The notes under the pieces were generated by a model. It saw nothing but the letters and a program-made list of their open reading frames with translations. It was not told the origin of the DNA and searched no databases. From Sphingopyxis witflariensis (GTDB taxonomy: Bacteria > Pseudomonadota > Alphaproteobacteria > Sphingomonadales > Sphingomonadaceae), in assembly GCF_002205635.1 (NCBI RefSeq), contig NZ_NISJ01000011.1:1-64000 (forward strand): 64,000 bases of DNA. Direction: 5' to 3'. A program made the translations under genes and the position numbers. Below, piece after piece: positions 1 to 7,278 of this stretch. Numbering within the stretch: position 1 is the first letter of the stretch; each line of letters starts with the position of its first letter.

Positions 1-127
1 CTCCAAAACCAACATCCCGATCTCGCCGCCTGAAAATCCAGCCGGCTGCTTAAACCATCGAAATGAGGGGTCCCTTTTAGACGCCGATCACCCCGCTAAC
101 GGGGTCCTTTTTGCACGCCGATCCACA
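1..127 (-). mobile_element. Probable IS21-family element end with first codons of istA (runs off left edge)
   Basis: Read on the minus strand, the segment starts TGTGGATCGGCGTGC at position 127. It contains two near-identical subterminal units of about 26 bp (plus-strand 67-92 and 101-126, each GGGGTCC-T-rich followed by CGCCGATC), and an ATG at 15-13 opens MLVLE before the window ends. IS21-family elements are known for TGT ends, several subterminal direct repeats and a short leader before istA, so this assignment fits, but the transposase itself is outside the window. A dyad at 90-105 followed by a T-run (106-112) could also act as a terminator on the plus strand. Alternative: the repeats are only a tRNA-downstream terminator array. 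Confidence 0.45.
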
Positions 128-135
128 ATCTTGGA

Positions 136-220
136 TGGTGCGGGCGGTGGGAATCGAACCCACACTCCTTGCGGAACGGGATTTTGAATCCCGCGCGTCT
201 ACCAATTCCACCACGCCCGC
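136..220 (-). tRNA. tRNA-Leu (anticodon CAA), CCA encoded
   Basis: The minus strand folds into a complete class II tRNA. The acceptor stem GCGGGCG (220-214) pairs with CGCCCGC (146-140), then comes discriminator A and an encoded CCA (138-136). The anticodon stem CGGGA/TCCCG encloses the loop TTCAAAA, so the anticodon is CAA. A long variable arm follows and the T loop is GTTCGATTC. All stems pair without mismatch, so the gene should be functional. It lies 3' of the integrase gene and a few bases from the probable IS21-type end. Confidence 0.95.
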
Positions 221-281
221 GTTGGGAGATGCCTATAGCGCCGCCATCAAAACACGCAACGGCAAACATAAGCTATTTGGC

Positions 282-1568
282 TTAGGTTGCTGGCATCAAT
301 GCCTTCTTTCGGGCGGCGACTTTCGGGGGCTTAGCCTTGCGAACATTGACGGCGGATGCGTCGATGTTGTTCTTCAAATGACGCCCGTAAAACTTCTCGA
401 TCATTTCGACACTGGTGCGGCAGTTCTTGGCGACCTGATAAATGTCCGCCCCTTCGAGCAAGCGCAGACAGATATAGGTATGCCGCAGACTGTAGCAGGT
501 GCGGATGTGGCCATCGCGGTCGAACTTCAGATTCAGCTCGTCGAGAACCGTGTTCATTAACTCGCGCGGCGATTTCCCGAATATCCGGTCGGTCGGCTTG
601 AGCTGCTTGCGTTTGCGAACGCGCTCAAAGGGCAGGATCGCACCGGGCATCGACTTGCAGAAGCCGACCCCGCGCTTGCCGCGCACCTCGATCTCCAGGA
701 TGCGCTCGCCGGTCGACTCGTCATTCACGATCTTGACGTCGCGCAGCTCAAGCCGAGCGGACTCATCGGGTCGAAGTCCGGTGTTGCCCATGAACAGAAC
801 ATAATCGTGGAAGGTCTCGCAAACTTCACGCCAGCGCGGCTTCGGCGGGTTCTTCGCCCGCTCGCGCGTAGCTTCATAAAGCATCTTGTATTCCTCAGGC
901 GAGAACCACGCGCGATGCTCCACCTTGCCGGACGTCTTGTAGGGCGCTGACATATCCGGGATTGCCGAAATCCAGCCCTTGCGGTTGGCGGTTTTTAAGA
1001 CCTGCCGAAGCGTGACGATCTCGCCGTGCAAGGTCGCGCGTGCTGGCTTCTTCGGCTTGCCGGTTTTGGGATCGACCCTCGATGTCTGACGGTGCGCCCG
1101 ATACTCCTGCACTTTGCCGGCCGTTATGTCCTCAAGCGCGGTGTCGCCAAAGAAGGGTAACAGGTGAACGCGGATGTGATCTGACTTCGATGCCACATAT
1201 TCCGCGTTGCGTTCGCCCAGCGTGATTACCTCGAACTCGCTGGTGAACGCATCTGCGGCATCCTTGAAGCTTGGGCCAGTAGGCGTTCGCCGACGCCGAC
1301 CATCGGCCGGCGCGCCGGTTCCGGTGGTCGGCGGCTGGACGGTGCCGTCCCGCAAGGCAACACGACCGCGTCGGCGTTGGCGATCCTCGACGCAACGCTC
1401 CATATACCAGTCGCGCGCGAAATCCTTGGCGGCAGCAAGGCTGACCTCCTTGGTCGTCTGCCGGTAGTTGCGGCTGCCAAGATAGGTCGAGCATTGCCAG
1501 TAGCGGCTGTTCTCACGCCGATAGACGTGCAGCGCCCCATCCATCAGCAGATGGCTTTCTGTAGGCAT
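282..1568 (-). CDS. Tyrosine recombinase / phage-type integrase
   Basis: This 428-residue protein has the layout of a site-specific tyrosine recombinase: an N-terminal Arm/SAM-like part (about residues 100-200) and a C-terminal catalytic domain. Visible catalytic residues are Arg266 in NTGLRPDE, Arg362-His363 in YSLRHTY (the first His of the usual HxxR box is Tyr here) and the nucleophile Tyr394 in EKFYGRH. I chose the ATG at 1568 because GGAG lies about 11 bases upstream; a TTG 63 bases earlier keeps the frame open but lacks a ribosome site. The gene sits between a whole tRNA-Leu and a tRNA-Leu half, the usual context for a tRNA-targeting element. Nothing else of an element is left between the two tRNA sequences. 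Confidence 0.9.
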   Translation of the reverse strand: MPTESHLLMDGALHVYRRENSRYWQCSTYLGSRNYRQTTKEVSLAAAKDFARDWYMERCVEDRQRRRGRVALRDGTVQPPTTGTGAPADGRRRRTPTGPSFKDAADAFTSEFEVITLGERNAEYVASKSDHIRVHLLPFFGDTALEDITAGKVQEYRAHRQTSRVDPKTGKPKKPARATLHGEIVTLRQVLKTANRKGWISAIPDMSAPYKTSGKVEHRAWFSPEEYKMLYEATRERAKNPPKPRWREVCETFHDYVLFMGNTGLRPDESARLELRDVKIVNDESTGERILEIEVRGKRGVGFCKSMPGAILPFERVRKRKQLKPTDRIFGKSPRELMNTVLDELNLKFDRDGHIRTCYSLRHTYICLRLLEGADIYQVAKNCRTSVEMIEKFYGRHLKNNIDASAVNVRKAKPPKVAARKKALMPAT

Positions 1569-1679
1569 TGCGAAAACTCCAAAATGTGTAAGACATGTGT
1601 AAGTCTTTTTGGAGGTCTCGTCCTTGCTCAAACTATTGGTTTTGTGTGGTTTTTAGCTTACTTTTTTAGGCTAAACGCA

Positions 1680-1719
1680 ATTTTGAGTGCGGCGCGTCTA
1701 CCAATTTCACCACAGGGGC
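1680..1719 (-). pseudogene. 5' half of a second tRNA-Leu(CAA), probable attachment-site remnant
   Basis: On the minus strand GCCCCTG starts a tRNA-Leu-like sequence with D-arm GGTAGAC and anticodon-loop CTCAAAA. The match to a tRNA stops just after the loop, where TTGCG replaces the expected 3' anticodon strand TGCGG, and no variable arm or T arm follows. It shares GAATTGGTAGACGCGC-type sequence and TCAAAAT with the intact tRNA-Leu at 136-220, but its acceptor stem differs, so it is not a simple duplication. The break inside the anticodon loop is typical of tyrosine-recombinase crossover sites. Confidence 0.75.
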
Positions 1720-1775
1720 ATGCACCGCAGGCGGTGCGGCGCCTCCCCTAAAGCGAAGCGCCGCATCTTGCCAAG

Positions 1776-3221
1776 CTATTTCTTGAGCTCTTTCGCCAGA
1801 GTCTTGGCCGTCGCCTTGCCATAGGGCGGTTTGAAGCCCGCAAGCCCTGCGACGTCGAGCTTGGGCTGGCGATAAACGGCGCGCGCGTGGCTGAAGGTGC
1901 GGAACCCGTCGAGGCCGTGATAATTGCCCATTCCCGACGGGCCGACGCCGCCGAACGGCAGATCTTCCATCGCATTGTGGAACAATACGTCATTGACGGT
2001 GACCCCGCCCGAGATCGTCCGCGTCAGCACACGGTCTTCTTCGCTCTTATCCTGCCCGAAATAATAGAGGCCGAGCGGGCGGTCGTTGGCGTTCACATAG
2101 TCGATCGCGTCGTCGATGCTTTTGTATGTCTTCACAGGAAGGATCGGACCGAAGATTTCCTCCTGCATCACCTTCATATCATCGGTCGGGTTGCGGACGA
2201 TGTGGAGCGGCATCTTGTGGCCGTTCGAGCTGGCGAAATCTTCGCCGCCCGGATTGACCTCGATCACTTCGGCGCCCTTTTCGCGGGCATCGGCCAGATA
2301 GGATTGCAGCCGGTCATAATTGCGCGTGTTGACGACCGAGGTATAGTCGTCGTTGGCGAGCAGGGTCGGATAGAGCGCCGCCGCGCCCTTGGTGACGCTG
2401 TCGATCACCGCGCCCTCCTGATCCTCCGCCACGAGCAGATAGTCGGGGGCGAGACAGATTTGCCCGGCGTTCATCATCTTGCCGAGCGCGACGCGCTGGC
2501 CGACCAGATCCTTGTTCGCGCTGCGCCCGATGAAGGTCGGCGACTTCCCGCCAAGCTCGAGCGTCACCGGCACCAGATTATCGGCGGCGGCCCGCATGAT
2601 ATGCTTGCCGACGCTGGTCGCGCCCGTGAAGATCATATGGTCGAAGGCGAGTTTCGAGAAGGCGACGCCGACATCGGCCCCGCCGGTGAACACCGCCATT
2701 TCGCTCTCGTCGAAATATTCGGGCACCAGCCGCGCCATCAGCGCCGAGACATTTTCGGTGAATTCGGAGGGTTTGATCATCGCGCGATTGCCCGCCGCCA
2801 GGATGCCCGCCATCGGGACGAACACCATCCCGATCGGGAAATTCCATGGCGCGACGACGCCGACGACGCCCTTCGGCTGAAAGACGACTTCGGCCTTGGC
2901 TCCGAGCAGGCCGAGCGGAAATGTGGGCTTGCGCTTTTCGCCCTTCGACCAGCTCTCGAGGTGTTTCTTCGCATGTTTGAGCGCGCTGACCGACGGCATG
3001 ATATCGGTCATCAGCGTCTGGTCGCGACTGCGATGACCGAAGTCCTCGCTCACCGCTTTGGCGAAATCCTCGGCATGATCGACGAGCAGCGCGATCGCGC
3101 GGTCGATGCGGTCGCGGCGCACATCAAGGCTTTCGGGCATGGCCGCCGTAAAGCTTGCCTTTTGTACCGCGAGCACCTGGCTCATGCGCTGCGTTTCGCC
3201 GTCGATATTATTTGCGACCAT
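1776..3221 (-). CDS. Aldehyde dehydrogenase, coniferyl-aldehyde-dehydrogenase type
   Basis: This 481-residue NAD(P)-dependent aldehyde dehydrogenase oxidises an aldehyde to the acid in the cytoplasm. It shows the full family set: Asn127 in PWNFP, Lys150 in IKPSE, general base Glu222 in LELGGKSP and nucleophile Cys256 in NAGQICLAPD. The sequence around Cys and the C-terminal PFGGVGPSGMGNYHG place it with the CalB-like group (coniferyl aldehyde and medium-chain aldehydes); exact substrate is not decidable. The ATG at 3221 has GGGGAG upstream; an open extension to 3302 has no ribosome site. Transcribed toward the integrase remnant and divergent from the thiolase gene. Confidence 0.9.
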   Translation of the reverse strand: MVANNIDGETQRMSQVLAVQKASFTAAMPESLDVRRDRIDRAIALLVDHAEDFAKAVSEDFGHRSRDQTLMTDIMPSVSALKHAKKHLESWSKGEKRKPTFPLGLLGAKAEVVFQPKGVVGVVAPWNFPIGMVFVPMAGILAAGNRAMIKPSEFTENVSALMARLVPEYFDESEMAVFTGGADVGVAFSKLAFDHMIFTGATSVGKHIMRAAADNLVPVTLELGGKSPTFIGRSANKDLVGQRVALGKMMNAGQICLAPDYLLVAEDQEGAVIDSVTKGAAALYPTLLANDDYTSVVNTRNYDRLQSYLADAREKGAEVIEVNPGGEDFASSNGHKMPLHIVRNPTDDMKVMQEEIFGPILPVKTYKSIDDAIDYVNANDRPLGLYYFGQDKSEEDRVLTRTISGGVTVNDVLFHNAMEDLPFGGVGPSGMGNYHGLDGFRTFSHARAVYRQPKLDVAGLAGFKPPYGKATAKTLAKELKK

Positions 3222-3710
3222 TATCCCGTCTCCCCTATTCTTTGGCGATGTTTGACCATGGGCGCGGGCGGGTTGCAAGTTGAAACCCGCCGCTCCGCGC
3301 AATTTCGCAGAAGCGCGGAAAACGGCCCAACTTCACACGCGAATCCGGTTTTGCGCGATGCTGACATATGCTCGTCATCCCCGACTTGCGTCGCTGCCCG
3401 CCTGTCGTTGCGTCGAGCGCCACAGCAAGAAAGGCAGGCCCCGGGTCAAGCCCGGGGTGACGAGAAGGAAAATTGCCGGAAAACTGCGCAACTTCACACT
3501 GGAATCGATATTGCGCGCGCGTGCAAACAGGGTGTGAGGACGAGCAAGAAGGAACAATGCGTAGCATGGACGGAAGCTAACGCAGCGCAATTTTGTAGGA
3601 CAGCGCTTTTGTGATGGCGGCGTCAGCGCATGCGTCGAAGCTCTTTCGCAGGTGCAGCATTTCCGCTAACCGGACCGCCGACCACTCTTTCCCTTACGGA
3701 GTCTTTTGCC
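3222..3710. repeat. Gene-free 489-bp spacer with palindromic repeat and 45-bp direct repeat
   Basis: The spacer separates two divergent genes. It contains an imperfect palindrome (3373-3464, CGTCATCCCCGACTTG against CAAGCCCGGGGTGACG) of the family also seen near 12.5 and 21.5 kb. The palindrome is flanked by two similar segments, 3316-3357 and 3476-3518, both reading roughly CGGAAAAC-G-CCAACTTCACAC followed by GAATC and TTGCGCG. I see no credible small gene. Promoters for both flanking genes should lie near its ends. Confidence 0.6.
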
Positions 3711-4898
3711 ATGACCGCCACCGATCCCGTCGTTTTCCTCTCCTATGCCCGCACCCCGATGGGCAGCATGCAGGGCAGCCTGTCGGACGCAAGCGCGACC
3801 GATCTGGGCGCGACTGCGGTCAAGGCGGCGGTCGAGCGAGCGGGCGTTTCGGGCGATGAAATCGAGCGCATCTATATGGGCTGTGTGCTTCCCGCCGGGC
3901 TGGGTCAGGCGCCGGCGCGTCAGGCCGCGATCAAGGCCGGCCTGCCCAAGTCGGTGCAGGCGACGACCGTGAACAAGGTGTGCGGTTCGGGCATGCAGAC
4001 CGTGATCATGGGCGCCGAAGCGCTTGCCGCGGGCAGCATCGACCTGGTCGTCGCGGGCGGCATGGAATCGATGACCAACGCGCCGTATCTGCTGAAGAAG
4101 CATCGTTCGGGCGCGCGCATCGGCCATGACACCGCCTATGACCATATGTTCCTCGACGGGCTGGAAGATGCCTATGAAGCCGGCCGCGCAATGGGAACCT
4201 TTGCGCAGGATACCGCCGACGCCTATCAGCTGAGCCGTAGCGCGCAGGATGATTATACGCTCGAATCGCTGAGCCGCGCCAAGGCCGCGATCGCCGACGG
4301 GGCCTTCGCCAATGAAATTGCGCCGGTGACGATTTCGAGCCGCAAGGGCGACGTGATTATCGACACCGACGAAGCCCCCGGCAAGGCGATGCCCGACAAG
4401 ATCCCGACGCTGAAGCCCGCCTTTGCCAAGGACGGCACGATCACCGCCGCGACCAGCTCGTCGATTTCGGACGGCGCCGCCGCCGTGGTGCTGACGCGCC
4501 AGTCGGTCGCCGAAGCCAAGGGCGCGAAGCCGATCGCGAAGCTGGTTGCGCACGCCGCACACGCGCAGGAACCCAAGGACTTCACCATCGCCCCCGTCGG
4601 CGCGATCAACAAGCTGCTGGCGAAGGCTGGCTGGACGATCGGCGACGTCGACCTGTTCGAGGTCAATGAGGCCTTTGCCTGCGTCGCGATGTTCGCGATG
4701 CACGACCTGGGCATTCCGCACGACAAGATCAACGTCCATGGCGGCGCGACCGCATTGGGCCACCCGATCGGCGCCAGCGGCACGCGCATCATCACCACGC
4801 TGATCGCGGCGCTCCAGCGCCACGGCAAGACGCGCGGGATTGCGAGCCTGTGCATCGGCGGCGGCGAAGCGACCGCGGTCGCAATCGAGCTGGTCTGA
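3711..4898 (+). CDS. Acetyl-CoA C-acetyltransferase (thiolase)
   Basis: This is a 395-residue thiolase of standard length. The acylation nucleophile is Cys91 in NKVCGSGM, the second-half His lies in GGATALGHPIGASG, and the C-terminal Cys lies in CIGGGEA, so the complete catalytic triad is present. It condenses or cleaves acyl-CoA (acetoacetyl-CoA formation or the last step of beta-oxidation). The start at 3711 has GGAG 9 bases upstream; the 81-base in-frame extension has no ribosome site. It is a single gene followed by a strong hairpin terminator. An acetoacetyl-CoA or broader 3-ketoacyl-CoA role cannot be separated from sequence alone. Confidence 0.93.
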   Translation: MTATDPVVFLSYARTPMGSMQGSLSDASATDLGATAVKAAVERAGVSGDEIERIYMGCVLPAGLGQAPARQAAIKAGLPKSVQATTVNKVCGSGMQTVIMGAEALAAGSIDLVVAGGMESMTNAPYLLKKHRSGARIGHDTAYDHMFLDGLEDAYEAGRAMGTFAQDTADAYQLSRSAQDDYTLESLSRAKAAIADGAFANEIAPVTISSRKGDVIIDTDEAPGKAMPDKIPTLKPAFAKDGTITAATSSSISDGAAAVVLTRQSVAEAKGAKPIAKLVAHAAHAQEPKDFTIAPVGAINKLLAKAGWTIGDVDLFEVNEAFACVAMFAMHDLGIPHDKINVHGGATALGHPIGASGTRIITTLIAALQRHGKTRGIASLCIGGGEATAVAIELV

Positions 4899-4904
4899 TT
4901 AATA

Positions 4905-4938
4905 TCGTCGCCCCTGCCTTCGCGGGGGCGACGGTTTT
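4905..4938 (+). terminator. Rho-independent terminator of the thiolase gene
   Basis: The dyad TCGTCGCCCC / CGGGGGCGACGG encloses TGCCTTCG and is followed by five T. It begins 7 bases after the thiolase stop. The stem TCGCCCC-GCCTTCGC-GGGGGCGA recurs at 7244-7269, so this terminator belongs to a small repeat family. Confidence 0.8.
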
Positions 4939-5119
4939 TGCGGAAAAGTTCCGCACATTCACCGCGCAACGACCTCAACCCATCGTTTGTCGCGACATTT
5001 TGCGACACTCATGTCCTGAAAATAAACGACGCATTCGGGCTTCGTTCAAATCGACTCGCCTAATCCTTTAATTGTCACCGGGCATTCCCCTCCCCCTGAC
5101 GGATCGAAAGGATAGAAAA

Positions 5120-5590
5120 ATGAACACCAAATTCCTCACCGTCGGCCTGATCGCGGCCTTGATGGTCCCCGGCGTCGCTTCGGCGCAGTCGCAGCGCGAA
5201 GTGCGCGAAAGTCGTCAGGACCTTCGCGAAGAACAGCGCGACCTGCGTAACGCTCAGCGCTACGGTGACCGCGGCGATGTGCGCGATGCCAAGCGTGACG
5301 TGCGCGACGCGCGTCAGGAATATCGCGAAGACAAGCGCGACTGGCGTCAGGACCGTCGCTATTCCAATTATCGCGCGCCGTTCAAATATCAGCAGTTCCG
5401 CGTCGGGTCGCAGCTTCGCCCCAACTATTACGGATCTGCCTATCGCCCGAGCTATGACAGCCGCTGGGGTTTGCCGCGCGCGGGCCGCAACATGACCTAT
5501 GTCCGCCATTACAACGACCTGCTGCTCGTCAACGAGCGCAATGGCCGGGTGGTGAAAGTGTATCGCAACCACTTCAACTGGCGCCGCTAA
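5120..5590 (+). CDS. RcnB-family periplasmic protein with Arg/Asp-rich repeats
   Basis: This 156-residue protein has a classic signal peptide (about residues 1-22, cleavage after VASA). Residues 25-80 form a highly charged segment built of repeated RD/RE units (REVRES, DLREEQ, DVRDAK, DVRDAR), probably helical. The C-terminal part (about 90-156) has the YRPSYDSRWGLPRAG...VYRNHFNW pattern of the RcnB domain, a periplasmic family named for a nickel/cobalt homeostasis protein in E. coli. No metal-binding evidence is visible beyond family membership. ATG at 5120 follows a GAAAGGATAG ribosome-site-like stretch. Monocistronic, ended by a strong terminator. Confidence 0.8.
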   Translation: MNTKFLTVGLIAALMVPGVASAQSQREVRESRQDLREEQRDLRNAQRYGDRGDVRDAKRDVRDARQEYREDKRDWRQDRRYSNYRAPFKYQQFRVGSQLRPNYYGSAYRPSYDSRWGLPRAGRNMTYVRHYNDLLLVNERNGRVVKVYRNHFNWRR

Positions 5591-5607
5591 GCGATAGCAA
5601 AGAACAG

Positions 5608-5638
5608 GGGCCGGGTGGGAAACCACCCGGCCCTTTTT
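5608..5638 (+). terminator. Strong hairpin terminator after the RcnB-like gene
   Basis: An 11-bp perfect stem GGGCCGGGTGG / CCACCCGGCCC with a GAAA tetraloop is followed by TTTTT. It lies between two convergent genes and may serve mainly the plus-strand gene. Confidence 0.9.
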
Positions 5639-5651
5639 CTGTGGCAGCGGA

Positions 5652-6110
5652 TCAGTCGCCCCAGATATGACCGGTTTCGATCCAGCCCTTGCGGCCCTTC
5701 ACGTCGAGCAGGCACCAGCCGTCCTTACAGTCGGTGATGCGGCCGACAACGCCGGGCTCCGCGCGATAGGCAATGGCGGCCGATCCGCTCGCCGCCGCGC
5801 GCAGCGGGCGGATGCCGCCGGTGACGATCGCGGTCCGGGTGCGGCTGAGCAGGCGCGCCGCCATCCAGCCCTGTGTGCCGTCGGGATCCTCGACCTTGCG
5901 CCAGGTTTCGTGGCGCGCCACGACCTTCACCGGCAAATCCTTGCGGCGATATTCCCAGGTCACCGGCACGTCGGGTGACGGCCCCTTGCGCATCCGCGCC
6001 TCGTCGACGCTGATCGATGCCCAATAGGGAAGTTCGGGATCGGATTGGGCCGCGACGGGGCCAGCGGCGAAAAACAGGGCAAGCACGGCAACGATTGGGC
6101 GGATATTCAT
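5652..6110 (-). CDS. Exported SH3-domain protein
   Basis: This 152-residue protein has an N-terminal signal peptide (about 1-21, ending PVAAQ) and then two bacterial SH3-like repeats. Residues 30-90 carry ARMRKGPSPDVPVTWEY...WRKVEDPDGTQGWM and residues 95-150 carry LRAAASGSAAIAYRAEPGV...GWCLLDVKGRKGWI. Such alphaproteobacterial SH3_4 proteins act in the cell envelope, often with a peptidoglycan or ligand-binding role, but no enzyme domain is present. It is convergent with the RcnB-like gene and divergent from the dehydrogenase gene that starts at 6237. Confidence 0.85.
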   Translation of the reverse strand: MNIRPIVAVLALFFAAGPVAAQSDPELPYWASISVDEARMRKGPSPDVPVTWEYRRKDLPVKVVARHETWRKVEDPDGTQGWMAARLLSRTRTAIVTGGIRPLRAAASGSAAIAYRAEPGVVGRITDCKDGWCLLDVKGRKGWIETGHIWGD

Positions 6111-6236
6111 ACGCTAGCCTTGTCAAACTCCGCACCATTTATCAACCGGTCAGGCCGCGCCCTTCGCCTTCTGTCCACAGCGGCGTTCGCACCCTGCCCC
6201 TTGACCCTTGCGCGCGCACGCGCTCTATCGGCGGCC

Positions 6237-7235
6237 ATGCCCGATTCATCCCGTCCGAAACGCCCGCGCGTCATCGTCACCCGCCAGCTGATGCCGCATG
6301 TCGAAGGCCGCATGGCCGAATTGTTCGACGTCGCACTGTCCGCGCACGATCATGCCTTTACCGAAAGCGAGCTGAAGGCCGCCGTCGCCGACTGCGACGT
6401 GTTCGTCCCCACGGTGACCGACCGGATCGACGCCGACGTCATCAATGCGGCGGGCGAGCGATTGAAACTGATCGCCAATTTCGGCGCCGGGGTCGATCAT
6501 ATCGACCTGTCGGCGGCGCGCGCCAAAGGCATCATGGTATCGAACACGCCGGGGGTCTTCACCGAGGACACTGCCGACATGACGATGGCGCTGATCCTCT
6601 CGGTCCCGCGCCGGCTGGCCGAGGGCGAGAAATTGATGCGGTCCGGCCAGTGGGCCGGCTGGGCGCCGAGCACGATGCTGGGCCACCGCGTCGGCGGCAA
6701 ATTTCTGGGCATTATCGGCATGGGACGCATCGGCCTTGCGGTCGCGCGCCGCGCGCGCGCCTTTGGCCTGTCGATCCATTATCACAACCGCCGCCGCCTG
6801 CCCGCCGCGATCGAGGAAGAATTGGGCGCGAGCTATCACGCCAGCGTCGACACCTTGCTGCGGATCAGCGACATTGTGTCGGTTCACTGCCCGCACACCA
6901 GCGAGACGCACGAAATGGTCAACGCGGCGCGCATCGGCGCGATGAAGCCGACCGCCTATCTGATCAACACCGCGCGCGGCGATATCGTCGATGAAAAGGC
7001 GCTGGTCGCGGCGCTGAAAGCCGGGCGCATCGCGGGCGCCGGGCTGGACGTCTATACCCACGAACCCGCGGTCGACCCCGCGCTGCTCGCGCTCGACAAT
7101 GTCGTGCTGCTCCCGCACCTTGGATCGGCAACGATCGAGGGACGCGAGGCATCGGGCGAGAAGGTCATCGCCAACATCCGCGCCTGGTGCGACGGGCACC
7201 GCCCGCCCGATCAGGTGCTGGAGGGGTGGGCTTAA
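6237..7235 (+). CDS. D-2-hydroxyacid dehydrogenase (glyoxylate reductase type)
   Basis: This 332-residue NAD(P)-dependent enzyme reduces 2-oxo acids such as glyoxylate or hydroxypyruvate to the D-hydroxy acid. Substrate-loop NFGAGVDHID (81-90), nucleotide motif GMGRIG (161-166) and catalytic triad Arg247 (TARGD), Glu276 (YTHEP) and His294 (LPHLGSAT) are all present. HYHNRRR after the Rossmann motif suggests NADPH preference. The ATG at 6237 gives the usual length; open codons back to 6045 would overlap the SH3-protein gene on the other strand. Confidence 0.92.
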   Translation: MPDSSRPKRPRVIVTRQLMPHVEGRMAELFDVALSAHDHAFTESELKAAVADCDVFVPTVTDRIDADVINAAGERLKLIANFGAGVDHIDLSAARAKGIMVSNTPGVFTEDTADMTMALILSVPRRLAEGEKLMRSGQWAGWAPSTMLGHRVGGKFLGIIGMGRIGLAVARRARAFGLSIHYHNRRRLPAAIEEELGASYHASVDTLLRISDIVSVHCPHTSETHEMVNAARIGAMKPTAYLINTARGDIVDEKALVAALKAGRIAGAGLDVYTHEPAVDPALLALDNVVLLPHLGSATIEGREASGEKVIANIRAWCDGHRPPDQVLEGWA

Positions 7236-7243
7236 GCCGCCCC

Positions 7244-7269
7244 GTCACCCCCGCCTTCGCGGGGGCGAC
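7244..7269 (+). terminator. Hairpin between convergent genes
   Basis: GTCACCCCCGC-CTTC-GCGGGGGCGAC forms a stem-loop 8 bases past the dehydrogenase stop. It lacks a T-run on either strand, and it resembles the stem at 4905-4934, so it may be a palindromic repeat used as a transcription end. Confidence 0.5.
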
Positions 7270-7278
7270 GCTTCGGCC

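Noticed and set aside
282-1719. Prophage
   Set aside because: Only an integrase and tRNA remnants are present; no structural, lysis or replication genes lie between the tRNA sequences.
1887-3614. Long open frame (575 codons) on the plus strand across the aldehyde dehydrogenase
   Set aside because: It is the antisense shadow of a well-supported gene: composition is His/Arg/Asp-rich as expected from reversed GC-rich codons, with no ribosome site or family.
3666-4823. 385-codon minus-strand open frame under the thiolase
   Set aside because: Antisense artefact of a high-GC coding region; no domain resemblance.
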